In this document: in pieces, positions 15,697 through 23,910 of the stretch
Position numbering within the stretch: the stretch's first letter is position 1
How the letters are laid out: each line of letters begins with the position of its first letter
NCBI GenBank assembly: GCA_020441005.1
Contig: JAGRNA010000002.1
Span: 1-54,185 of the forward strand
Direction: 5' to 3'
From: Leptospiraceae bacterium
Lineage (GTDB): Bacteria > Spirochaetota > Leptospiria > Leptospirales > Leptonemataceae
Length of the DNA stretch: 54,185 nt
Notes under the pieces: generated by a model
The model's input: only the letters and a program-made list of their open reading frames with translations
What the model was told of the DNA's origin: nothing
Databases searched by the model: none
Made by a program: the position numbers and the translations under genes

Positions 15697-18474
15697 ATGG
15701 CAAAACACAAACCCACACTGCTCATCGTGGATGGTCACGCAATGGCCTATCGGGCCTACTACTCCATGCAGCAGCAAAACATGACCCACCCCCAAACCGG
15801 ACAACCGAGCGGCGCTGTGTTCGGCTTTTTTCGCATGCTGATGAAACTGAGTTTTGATGAAAAAACCAGTCACACTGTGATTGTTTGGGATCCACCGGGG
15901 GGCCGCAGCTTTCGTAATGATCTGTACAAAGAATACAAAGCCAACCGCAAGCCGATGCCCGATGACATGCGCCATCAAATTGATGAAATTCGGAACCTGG
16001 CAGAGCAGTGCGGTTTTGCCAACCTGATGCAGCCCGGATATGAAGCTGATGATGTAATCGGCCACCTGTGTCAGGCTGCATCCGGCAGCTATAAGGTCCG
16101 CATTCTCAGCGGTGACAAGGATTTATACCAGTTATTGACAAAAGAAATCAGTATGCTGCGCCCCGTAAAAGGTGTCACAGAGTTTACCGAGATTACCCCT
16201 GGATGGGTCAAAGAAGAGCTGGGTATCGAGATCAAACAGGTCATCGATTATATGGCCTTGACAGGTGACAGCACAGACAATATTCCCGGCGCACAGGGGG
16301 TCGGACCCAAAGGAGCCGTCAAATTGATCCAGGAATACAAAACAATTGATAAAATTTACAAAAATATTGACAAAATCAGCGGTAAAGCTCTGGTAAAAAA
16401 TCTGAATGAATCCAGGGAGGCCGTTTTGCTGTCAAGGCAGTTAGTTACAATTGAAACCAGCATTGCCGAACTTGCGGCACTGGACCTGGGATCACTAAGC
16501 AGTCCGCAGCTACTGCGACCGGCTGTATTGCAGTTATTTCGGCAAGCCGGGCTGAACCAGGTCTATCAGGATCTCAAAAAAAGACTGGCGGCAAACGGCG
16601 TTGAGAGCGAAGCAGATATGGCAGAGTCCCAAAAAGCCGACAGACGCGCCACAGAGTATCATTTAGTCCAGACTGCGGCAGAGCTGCAAGCAGCCCTCAA
16701 ACACATTCAAAAGAAATTGCAAAAAAGTAAAAAACCTGTAATTTCACTGGACACGGAAACAGACAACCCCCACCCGATGAGAGCGCGCCTGGTCGGTGTC
16801 TCATTGTCTATCGCTCCAAATGAGGCCTGGTACATTGCCGCTTTACCGGCCGACTCGCCCTGGTACGAACACGGACTCAAAAGAGACGAACTGCGAAGCG
16901 AACTGCGGCAGTTTTTTGAGACTGTGAGCGTCCCGGTGATTGGACAAAATATCAAATATGACCTCCTGGTATTGCGGCGGCATGGCATTGAACTGCCCCC
17001 GGTTCACTTCGACACCATGATTGCTTCCTGGCTGGCCAACCCCCAAATAAGGCGGCATAACCTGGATGATATGGCGCTGGATTTACTGGAACACCATACC
17101 ATCAGTTACGACAGTATCGTTGGCACCGGCCGCAAAAGGACGACAATGGATCAGATCGATCCAGCTCAAATCCGGGACTATGCCTGCGAAGATGCAGATA
17201 TTACCCTGCAGCTCTATCAGCGCCTGGACCGCATTCTGATCGATAAGGAGCTGGCAGCAGTCAATCAGGAAATTGAGCTCAAACTGCTAACAGTTCTGGC
17301 AGACATGGAATTTGCCGGAGTGGCAATCGACCGGCAGTACTTTAAACAATTGAACCAAAAGTATGCCAAAAAGCTCTCTAAACTCGAATTGGATATTCAA
17401 AACCTGGCCGGCCGCGAGTTTAATATACGATCAACAAAAGAACTGCAGACAGTACTCTACGAGGAACTAGGCCTGCCGCATGGCAAGAAAACCAAAACCG
17501 GTTATTCAACGGATCAAAGCGTACTCGAGGAACTAGCGGGCAAGCACCCCATCATAGACTTGCTGCTCGAATTTCGTAAATACAGCAAGCTGCAATCGAC
17601 ATATGTCGAAAGTCTGCCGGAACAACTTCATCCCGAGACTGGCCGCATCCATACCAGCTTTCACCAGGCAATCGCAGCCACCGGCCGCCTGTCTTCCGTA
17701 GATCCCAACCTGCAGAACATACCCATTCGGGAGGACAGCGGGCGGGCGATTCGGCGCGGATTCATCGCAGGCGCCGGTAATGAACTGCTTTCCCTCGACT
17801 ATTCCCAGATCGAACTGCGCATCATGGCTCACTATTCTGCCGATCCGGCCCTGATTCAGGCTTTCCATCAGGATGACCTGGACATTCATTGTATGACAGC
17901 GGCGAGTCTGTTTGGAATTGCCGAAGACAAGGTTTCTGCCGATCAGCGCTCTGTCGGTAAAAGTGTTAATTTTTCTATAATTTATGGAGTTACCGAGTTT
18001 GGATTGGCGCGCAACCTTTCTGTCAGTCGCGAAGAAGCCCGATCCTACATTGATCGTTTTTTTGCCCGCTATCCAGGTGTAAAAAAATACATGGAAGATT
18101 CCATTGCCTTCGCCCGTGAAAATGGATTTGTGCAGACTCTAAGCGGACGCAAGCGGCAGATACCGGAAATTGACAGCTCCAATCGATTTCGTCGTGAGGG
18201 TGCAGAACGAATGGCGATTAATTCACCGATCCAGGGTACCAGCGCCGATTTGATCAAGCTGGCCATGATTGAGATTCATGCGCAAATGCAGCAATCCGGC
18301 ATGCAAAGTAAAATGATTTTGCAGGTGCATGACGAACTCTTGTTCGATGTTGTTCCCGCAGAGAAACAGAAACTGGCAGAATTGGCGCGCGCGGCCATGG
18401 AAAACGCCATGCAGCTCAAAGTGCCTCTGCGAGCCGATTACCGCTTCGGTGCCAATTGGGATGAAGCCCACTAG
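15697..18474 (+). CDS. polA: DNA polymerase I
   Basis: A 925-residue polymerase for Okazaki-fragment maturation and repair. The order is 5' nuclease domain (about 1-310, with IVDGHAMAYRAYY, DDVIGHL and GVGPKGAVKLI), 3'-5' exonuclease domain (about 325-520) and polymerase domain (about 530-925). The proofreading site looks intact: SLDTETDN (DxE), GQNIKYDLL, and YACEDADI (YxxxD). Polymerase motifs A (LDYSQIELRI), B (RSVGKSVNFSIIYG) and C (QVHDELLFDV) are all present. It is a full-length, three-activity enzyme. It begins 182 bp from the divergent DUF368 gene and is not in an obvious operon. Confidence 0.97.
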   Translation: MAKHKPTLLIVDGHAMAYRAYYSMQQQNMTHPQTGQPSGAVFGFFRMLMKLSFDEKTSHTVIVWDPPGGRSFRNDLYKEYKANRKPMPDDMRHQIDEIRNLAEQCGFANLMQPGYEADDVIGHLCQAASGSYKVRILSGDKDLYQLLTKEISMLRPVKGVTEFTEITPGWVKEELGIEIKQVIDYMALTGDSTDNIPGAQGVGPKGAVKLIQEYKTIDKIYKNIDKISGKALVKNLNESREAVLLSRQLVTIETSIAELAALDLGSLSSPQLLRPAVLQLFRQAGLNQVYQDLKKRLAANGVESEADMAESQKADRRATEYHLVQTAAELQAALKHIQKKLQKSKKPVISLDTETDNPHPMRARLVGVSLSIAPNEAWYIAALPADSPWYEHGLKRDELRSELRQFFETVSVPVIGQNIKYDLLVLRRHGIELPPVHFDTMIASWLANPQIRRHNLDDMALDLLEHHTISYDSIVGTGRKRTTMDQIDPAQIRDYACEDADITLQLYQRLDRILIDKELAAVNQEIELKLLTVLADMEFAGVAIDRQYFKQLNQKYAKKLSKLELDIQNLAGREFNIRSTKELQTVLYEELGLPHGKKTKTGYSTDQSVLEELAGKHPIIDLLLEFRKYSKLQSTYVESLPEQLHPETGRIHTSFHQAIAATGRLSSVDPNLQNIPIREDSGRAIRRGFIAGAGNELLSLDYSQIELRIMAHYSADPALIQAFHQDDLDIHCMTAASLFGIAEDKVSADQRSVGKSVNFSIIYGVTEFGLARNLSVSREEARSYIDRFFARYPGVKKYMEDSIAFARENGFVQTLSGRKRQIPEIDSSNRFRREGAERMAINSPIQGTSADLIKLAMIEIHAQMQQSGMQSKMILQVHDELLFDVVPAEKQKLAELARAAMENAMQLKVPLRADYRFGANWDEAH

Positions 18475-18536
18475 CAGATAGTACAGGCCAAAAATGTCGC
18501 ATGCCGCTCCTTTTGGACTGGCGGGCAAATACCGGC

Positions 18537-20243
18537 CTACCAGCTGCCGGAGGACCCACCGCCGCCGAAACTGCCGCCACCAAAGGAATCCGTGGAACTG
18601 AAACTAGCAGAACTGGAGCTGCCAAAGCTCCAGCTGGAACTCGAGCTGGAAGAACTGCCAGAACTGGCGGTAGTCCAGGACGATGGGCTGGAAGACACAG
18701 GCCGGGACCTGGGTTTGGCAACCAAAAAAGAAGCCGGTTGTTTTTCGATCTTTTGTATATAATTCACATAGAAACTATACAGTTTTTCAGCACGCTCGGA
18801 TGATGCCCCCCCCGTTTCAGCTGCTTTCAAACGATCCCTGAACTCCTGCCTGGTGGCCCGTATACTTTTCAATGTGTAGGCCGACTCCCAGCCCTTCCAG
18901 CGCGGACTGCTTTCAATAAAGCTTCGGATGCGTCTCAAGACCCATTCAGTATCAATCTGGAGTCGCTTGAGCGGTTCTTTCAGTAGCTCGGCAATCTGCT
19001 CGACCGTTTCTGCCAGACGTCGCCTCTGCTCTGTGTCCAGCACATTTGCGCCCTGCGCTTTGAAATAATCCGCCTCGCCATTGATCCACTCTGCTGCCTC
19101 TCTGCGGGATTCCTTGCGATACAGTCCATTTTTAAGTACACCGGATGCATTCAATTTTTCAATACCCTTGATTAGCTCCAGGTCAGAGCGGGGACTGAAA
19201 AACTGCTCCGGATGCTTGATGCGTGCCTTGATTTCTTTATTCAGGGCCGAAATTTTTGCTATGGCCGTCTGCCTGTCAGTCAACTGACGAGCCGCCGTCA
19301 GCAAGCGTTCCCTTTCAGCCTTGACAGCCGCTTTTTGGTAGTATTTGAATAGCGGACGCCATTGGGCATCACTTTTGATGAATTCGGCCAGATACTTGCG
19401 CTCTCTGCGATTTGCTTCTAGTTTGCCGTTCAGCCAGAGGTAAGGCAGCAAGGGAATCCCCGGAGCAAAAAGCAGACTCAACCAGTACAGGCTGCCATAC
19501 CCGGAGTCCTGAAAGGCATATTCAAGTGCCGCAGCGGCTGCCAGCATTCCGCTTAAGGTGACCAGGCCGCTCCAGAAAAGCAGTCCCTTTTCACTCAGTA
19601 TGACCAACGCCAGTATCAGGAAAACAACTGCCCAAAACCCGTATAGAAGTAATCGGCCGCCCCAAAGCTCATCATCAGCCTGGTTAGCAGTATCATCACT
19701 GTTTACCCCAAAATCAATCGCATCGAGCTCCGCGGGATTCCGGGCCGCACTGTCGAGCAGCTGTTCAATTGCCGCTGCTGCATTCTCCATCGCTTGATCC
19801 GGATCACCGCGTTTCATCGCCGGAAGTACAGCCTGATCAATAATCTGCTTTGAGCGGGCATCGGTCAGGATTGGCTCGAGGCCGTAGCCAACCTCGATTC
19901 GGACCCGACGTTCCTGTAAGGCCAAAAGAATCAGAATACCGTCATCTTTACCCTGGTGACCAATCCCCCAGGACTCGGCCAGGGCGATGCTGAAAGTTTC
20001 AATATCGGAGCCGCCCATATCGGGAACCGTGACGATCACGAACTGGGCCTTTTGATTCTTGTCCAGGGCCTGTAAACGAGCTTCCAGACGTTCCCGGGCC
20101 GCTTCACTGAGTACCTGCGCAGTATCGTTCACATAATGCATCGGTTCAGGCCGCCGAGGTAGCTCTTGACCGGTAAGCGGCATCGTCAGCCAGAGAGCGG
20201 TCAAAATCAGGAACGAAAAATGTGATAGCACCGTTTTTTTCAT
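18537..20243 (-). CDS. TPM-domain membrane protein with Ser/Gly-rich tail (YgcG-like)
   Basis: A 568-residue protein with a signal peptide (about 1-25), a TPM domain at about 36-165 (HYVNDTAQVLSEAARERLEA, then WGIGHQGKDDGILILLAL and RVRIEVGYGLEPILTD), two or three membrane segments at about 200-275, and a charged helical cytoplasmic region at about 280-500. It ends with a low-complexity Ser/Gly tail finishing in GGGGSSGSW, a hallmark of the YgcG/TPM group. The TPM domain is linked to membrane-protein quality control and weak phosphatase activity, but the bacterial role is not settled. The long charged region makes it larger than typical YgcG (about 250-300 residues). It lies 91 bp downstream of the CNNM gene. 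Confidence 0.8.
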   Translation of the reverse strand: MKKTVLSHFSFLILTALWLTMPLTGQELPRRPEPMHYVNDTAQVLSEAARERLEARLQALDKNQKAQFVIVTVPDMGGSDIETFSIALAESWGIGHQGKDDGILILLALQERRVRIEVGYGLEPILTDARSKQIIDQAVLPAMKRGDPDQAMENAAAAIEQLLDSAARNPAELDAIDFGVNSDDTANQADDELWGGRLLLYGFWAVVFLILALVILSEKGLLFWSGLVTLSGMLAAAAALEYAFQDSGYGSLYWLSLLFAPGIPLLPYLWLNGKLEANRRERKYLAEFIKSDAQWRPLFKYYQKAAVKAERERLLTAARQLTDRQTAIAKISALNKEIKARIKHPEQFFSPRSDLELIKGIEKLNASGVLKNGLYRKESRREAAEWINGEADYFKAQGANVLDTEQRRRLAETVEQIAELLKEPLKRLQIDTEWVLRRIRSFIESSPRWKGWESAYTLKSIRATRQEFRDRLKAAETGGASSERAEKLYSFYVNYIQKIEKQPASFLVAKPRSRPVSSSPSSWTTASSGSSSSSSSSWSFGSSSSASFSSTDSFGGGSFGGGGSSGSW

Positions 20244-20268
20244 CTGGCGGATCTCCCTCTTCGTTTCA

Positions 20269-20288
20269 GAGCTTTCGCTGCAAAGCTC
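20269..20288. repeat. Short perfect hairpin between the CNNM and TPM genes
   Basis: GAGCTTT at 20269-20275 and AAAGCTC at 20282-20288 form a perfect 7-bp stem with a 6-base loop in the 91-bp gap between the minus-strand CNNM gene (upstream) and the TPM gene. It has no T-run on the minus strand, so it could be a weak or factor-dependent terminator, or an RNA processing site between two co-transcribed genes. Confidence 0.3.
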
Positions 20289-20334
20289 CGGCTAAAGCTG
20301 TGAGCGCCGGCGGCCAGGCCGATCCCCAAACCAG

Positions 20335-21753
20335 TTAAATGGATGTTGATGACTGGTCTTTCGGTATTTGCGCAGCTGCACGGCCGGAGTGTTCAGCAGC
20401 TGCGATTATGGACGGTGCTTCAAGTTCACCACTTGATTCGGGAATGGTAACCATGAACTGCACCAATTGGTTACGCACCCTTCTGACTAACTGAATTCTA
20501 AATATGGCATAATGCAGCTGTTCTCCCACCTCCGGGAAACGCCCTAGCTGCGATATTACAAAACCGGCGATGCTATTATAGCCTTCAGATTCTGGTAAAG
20601 CGCCAAAATCGTCTCCCAGCTCAGACTGAAAGAAAAAATTAAAATCATCTACAGTGCACATCCCGGATACTCTGTATTGGCCGCTGTCTACCCGGACCGG
20701 CATATCATCATCATTGTCTTCCACACCGCCAAAACCGCCGACAATCTCATCCAGGATATCTTCCATGGTTAAAATACCGGCGGTCACACCATATTCATCG
20801 ACAACGATTGCCACATGCATTTTACGAGTTAACAGTTCTTTTAGCAAACGATCAACCCGCATGGTCTCGGGGACCGGATAGGCTGGCCGCAGCAAACGCT
20901 CAATATCGGGAGTCTTGCCCATAGCCAGTTCGCGCATATAATCACGGGTATGCAGGACACCGATAATATGATCCAGACTTTCGCGGTATACCGGCAAGCG
21001 ACTAAATGGCAGATCTATGATTTCACGCCGGATCTCGCTGGCTTCATCGGTAATATCGATCGCCCGAATCTGCGGCCGGGGCTCCATGATTTCACGCACT
21101 TCGGTATCATTGATTTCAAATACATTTTCGATCAGTTTGTGCTCGTTTTCATCGATGGTACCGGCGTTAACACCTTCCATCAGGAGATGCTTGATCTCCT
21201 CTTCCTGAAAATGGCTTTCACTGAACGACGTGCTATCGCGAAAGGGGCGCAGTACCAGGTTGCTGGACACGGTCAACAGCAGGGTAAAGAGGTGAAAAAA
21301 TCGGGCGAAAATGGACAGCGGCCAGGCCACTAACAGGGCAATTTTTTCCGCATTGCCCAGGGCCAGTGATTTGGGTACCAATTCACCCAGGATAAGGGTC
21401 AGGTAGGAAATTGTGAACACAAAGACAACAAATGCAATTTCATTCAGCCAGGGACCGATATAGGGCACGTCCATATTGCCCAGCCACGGCTCCAGGTGCT
21501 TCATCAGCTGGGAACCGCCATAGGCAGAAGCAATCACCCCGACAAGCGTCACACCGATTTGCACCGTGGCGAAAAAGCGGTCCGGATCGGACTTTATTTT
21601 TTTCAGAATTTTTGCCCGGTGATTGCCCTCTTCAATCAAGGCAGCCAGACGACCGGGTTTGACCGAGATAACGGCAATTTCGGAACTCGAAAAAAAACCG
21701 TTCAGCAGAATTAAAGCCAGAATAATGATAATATCAAGCAAGAGCAGACTCAC
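20335..21753 (-). CDS. CNNM/CorC-type membrane protein with CBS pair
   Basis: A 472-residue protein of the haemolysin-like/CNNM family, associated with Mg2+ or other divalent cation efflux. The transmembrane DUF21 domain covers about 1-195 (with NGFFSSSEIAVIS and LGELVPKSLAL), a CBS domain pair covers about 205-335 (EIMEPRPQIRAIDI, FSRLPVYRESLDHIIGVLH, VVDEYGVTAGILTMEDILDE), and the CorC/HlyC accessory domain covers about 350-435. About 35 extra residues follow. It is a single gene 91 bp upstream of the TPM gene on the same strand. The substrate cannot be told from the sequence. Confidence 0.88.
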   Translation of the reverse strand: MSLLLLDIIIILALILLNGFFSSSEIAVISVKPGRLAALIEEGNHRAKILKKIKSDPDRFFATVQIGVTLVGVIASAYGGSQLMKHLEPWLGNMDVPYIGPWLNEIAFVVFVFTISYLTLILGELVPKSLALGNAEKIALLVAWPLSIFARFFHLFTLLLTVSSNLVLRPFRDSTSFSESHFQEEEIKHLLMEGVNAGTIDENEHKLIENVFEINDTEVREIMEPRPQIRAIDITDEASEIRREIIDLPFSRLPVYRESLDHIIGVLHTRDYMRELAMGKTPDIERLLRPAYPVPETMRVDRLLKELLTRKMHVAIVVDEYGVTAGILTMEDILDEIVGGFGGVEDNDDDMPVRVDSGQYRVSGMCTVDDFNFFFQSELGDDFGALPESEGYNSIAGFVISQLGRFPEVGEQLHYAIFRIQLVRRVRNQLVQFMVTIPESSGELEAPSIIAAAEHSGRAAAQIPKDQSSTSI

Positions 21754-22096
21754 AAGAGGGCTCCTTGCCAGTCCGGGCGTGCACTGCGCACCCTGAAGGC
21801 TGGGTCATCATCCGGGCCAGAACGGCCAGGATTCATTGCTGCTGGCCCGGTCGGGGTCTTCTGTGTATTGATCTGGTGGTGCGATTCTGAAAGGTTCAAG
21901 TTACTTTTTGCTGCGAGCCTGCGCTTCGTTCTGGTTGCCGAAACTCTGTAATATCTTTACAAAAGAGAAACAAAAAGCCGGCCAATTTCTGGCAAGAAAA
22001 AAAATAGGGCGACATTTTTTTTGGCATTGCAAAATTGACAGTATCCACGGGGTTAATTTGGGCGGGTTTTCGATCTGCCAGCGTTTTGCGGCCAGA
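21754..22096. other. 343-bp divergent intergenic region with no gene
   Basis: This is the only gene-free stretch over 300 bp, if map starts at the ATG at 22097. The left part, next to the CNNM gene, contains the strong inverted repeat listed separately. The right part is A-rich with runs such as GCAAGAAAAAAAATAGGG and a T-run near 22014-22022, followed by TTGACA at 22035-22040, a possible -35 element for map without a good -10 at normal spacing. The map frame stays open back to 21908 but does not resemble methionine aminopeptidase there. No tRNA or known riboswitch was recognised. Confidence 0.5.
21812..21850. repeat. 9-bp inverted repeat in the CNNM-map intergenic region
   Basis: CCGGGCCAG at 21812-21820 is perfectly complementary to CTGGCCCGG at 21842-21850, with 21 bases between. 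A competing shorter pairing (GCCAG within the loop with CTGGC) gives two alternative folds. There is no T-run on either side. Because no gene ends here, a simple terminator is not expected; an operator or structured leader for either divergent gene is more likely. Confidence 0.5.
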
Positions 22097-22849
22097 ATGA
22101 TTCATATTAAAAACAAAAGCGAGATTGAAAAAATGTACGCCGCCTGCCAATTGGCTGCCGAGGTGCTGGAAAGAACCGGAGAGCTGGTCAAGGCTGGTAT
22201 CAGCACCCAGGAATTAAATGATTTTGCCGATGAATACACCATCAAAAAAGGCGCTCGTAGCGCGCCACTGAATTACAAGGGTTTCCCGCGTAGTATTTGC
22301 ACCTCCATCAATGAGGTTGTCTGTCACGGGATTCCCGATCCAGCCCAGATCCTGAGGGATGGTGATATTATTAACATCGATATTACTGTAGTTCTGGATG
22401 GATTTCACGGCGATACCAGTCGTACCTTTGCCGTCGGTCCAATTAGCGAGTCGACTACCCGTCTGGTTCAGGATACCCAAAAAGCCATGTATCATGGCAT
22501 CGCAGCGATACAACCCGGAAATCGGGTGCTGGACATCGGGGCTGCAATTGATAATTATTTAACCCCATTGGGTTATGGAATCGTACGTGACTTGACCGGT
22601 CATGGCATCGGCCGGGAGTTTCATGAAAAGCCGGCCATACCGCACTACAAAAATCAGGAGGCCCGGGACAGACTGAAAGCGGGTATGACCTTCACCGTGG
22701 AACCAATGGTCAATGCCGGCACATGGGAAGTCGATTTTGACCAAAACGATGGCTGGACAGTGCGCACCAAAGATCGACGGCTTTCCGCGCAATTCGAACA
22801 TACCTGTCTGGTTACGAAAGACGGGTATCGTATCCTGACCAGATTATAA
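22097..22849 (+). CDS. map: Methionine aminopeptidase, type I
   Basis: Removes the N-terminal methionine from nascent proteins. The 250-residue form starting at ATG 22097 (MIHIKNKSEIEKM) matches the type Ia length. Metal ligands are visible in NIDITVVLDGFHGDTSR (two Asp), GHGIGREFHE (His), FTVEPMV (Glu) and AQFEHT (Glu); the substrate-binding CHGIP is also present. There is no zinc-finger extension. The open frame upstream to 21908 was not taken because those residues have no counterpart in the family. A lipoprotein gene follows with AAGGA overlapping the stop. Confidence 0.95.
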   Translation: MIHIKNKSEIEKMYAACQLAAEVLERTGELVKAGISTQELNDFADEYTIKKGARSAPLNYKGFPRSICTSINEVVCHGIPDPAQILRDGDIINIDITVVLDGFHGDTSRTFAVGPISESTTRLVQDTQKAMYHGIAAIQPGNRVLDIGAAIDNYLTPLGYGIVRDLTGHGIGREFHEKPAIPHYKNQEARDRLKAGMTFTVEPMVNAGTWEVDFDQNDGWTVRTKDRRLSAQFEHTCLVTKDGYRILTRL

Positions 22850-22855
22850 GGATTT

Positions 22856-23473
22856 TTGTTGTATCAGGTAAGCTTTTTGAAACTATCGAGGCCAATATAC
22901 TTGCCACGCACCTGGATCCGACGAGCGGGATGCAGCGGATTGGTCGCCCTGATGATAATCACCGCTGGTTGTCGCAGCTTTTATGGCGTCACCTATGGCG
23001 TAGAGTTTCGCATCTGGGATCTGCCAGAACAAGGAGCCCGTTTGGCCGTTCCGGCCCACTGGAAAGTGCAGGAAGGCGATTTCTTTCAGCTCAGCTCGGA
23101 GGGCGATCTTGATGAATACAAGCATCTCAGTTTTGAATACCGGGGCTTGCCCATGCCCGAAGAACTGGTCAGTATGAGCCAAAAGAAGACCTATGCCTAC
23201 GGCTGGTACGATGCCTTTCTGGTTTCCTACCGCAATAAACAAGGTGTCCTGCTGGACAAAAGCCAAAACGAAGTTGAGCCAGAGGGCACGTTTCAGCTGA
23301 TCGGCCAATACGAAGATGAAAAGCTGGGTACCATGATCAAATTCGGACTGCTTCATTTTCGCAAGGGCCGGCTGCATGCACTCTACTATGTTGCACCCAA
23401 AAAGGGCTTTGAGGAAATCTTTGATCTTTTTCGGGCGATGGAAAGTCGGCACCAATTCTACGCACCGCAATAA
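22856..23473 (+). CDS. Putative lipoprotein of unknown function
   Basis: About 205 residues with an N-terminal hydrophobic segment ending in the lipobox IITAGC after RRAGCSGLVAL. The mature part (about 165 residues) is a mixed alpha/beta domain with no motif I can name. The start is one of two consecutive TTG codons: AAGGA at 22848-22852 sits 3 bases before the TTG at 22856 and 6 before the TTG at 22859, so 22859 has the better spacing. It directly follows map and is probably co-transcribed with it. Domain features such as LSFEYRGLPMPEEL do not point to an enzyme. Confidence 0.65.
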   Translation: MLYQVSFLKLSRPIYLPRTWIRRAGCSGLVALMIITAGCRSFYGVTYGVEFRIWDLPEQGARLAVPAHWKVQEGDFFQLSSEGDLDEYKHLSFEYRGLPMPEELVSMSQKKTYAYGWYDAFLVSYRNKQGVLLDKSQNEVEPEGTFQLIGQYEDEKLGTMIKFGLLHFRKGRLHALYYVAPKKGFEEIFDLFRAMESRHQFYAPQ

Positions 23474-23511
23474 TTCTTGCCTTTTTTTTGTTCTTATGTA
23501 GGCTGCCAGGT

Positions 23512-23910
23512 ATGGTTTTGGACATCCTGCAGACGAGCGCCATTATTTTAGGATTGATACTGGCAGTTTGGGGACTTTTTCACCAATTGATTGTGGGCGG
23601 CGCCTTGATGGTCTTTGAGGATTTGAATGAACAAGAGGCCCGGATCCTGATCATGAGCTGGGTAGCCCAGGGAGCCTTTATGAGCTTCACGGGAGTTGTC
23701 ACAGCCCTGAGCCTGTTTTTTCATGGGATTATGAATGAGGCTGTGCGCACCGTGATTGCAATCACTGGTGTGGCACTGCTCTTGATGGCGTCGCATGTGT
23801 TTGTGAGCGGTTATCGGATCGCCTTGAAGCCGGTTCGGGTTGGCGCTATTCTGGAATTGCTAACCGGCGCGGTTCTGCTGGTTCTCTCTGTGTGGATTAT
23901 GGTTGTGTAG
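23512..23910 (+). CDS. Small four-helix membrane protein, unknown function
   Basis: A 132-residue protein, mostly hydrophobic, with four transmembrane segments separated by short polar loops (VFEDLNEQEARI and SGYRIALKPVR). I used the ATG at 23512; a TTG at 23488 would add eight residues. No family is recognised. It follows the lipoprotein after 38 bp. Its last 14 bases overlap the end of the convergent coiled-coil gene. Confidence 0.55.
   Translation: MVLDILQTSAIILGLILAVWGLFHQLIVGGALMVFEDLNEQEARILIMSWVAQGAFMSFTGVVTALSLFFHGIMNEAVRTVIAITGVALLLMASHVFVSGYRIALKPVRVGAILELLTGAVLLVLSVWIMVV

Noticed and set aside
21890-21906. Possible tRNA T-loop (GGTTCAAGT)
   Set aside because: The flanking stem does not pair (AAAGG against TACTT) and no acceptor stem or anticodon arm can be built around it.
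22035-22063. TTGACA upstream of map as a complete promoter
   Set aside because: The -35 is perfect but no acceptable -10 lies 16-18 bp downstream, so it is mentioned only as a possible element.
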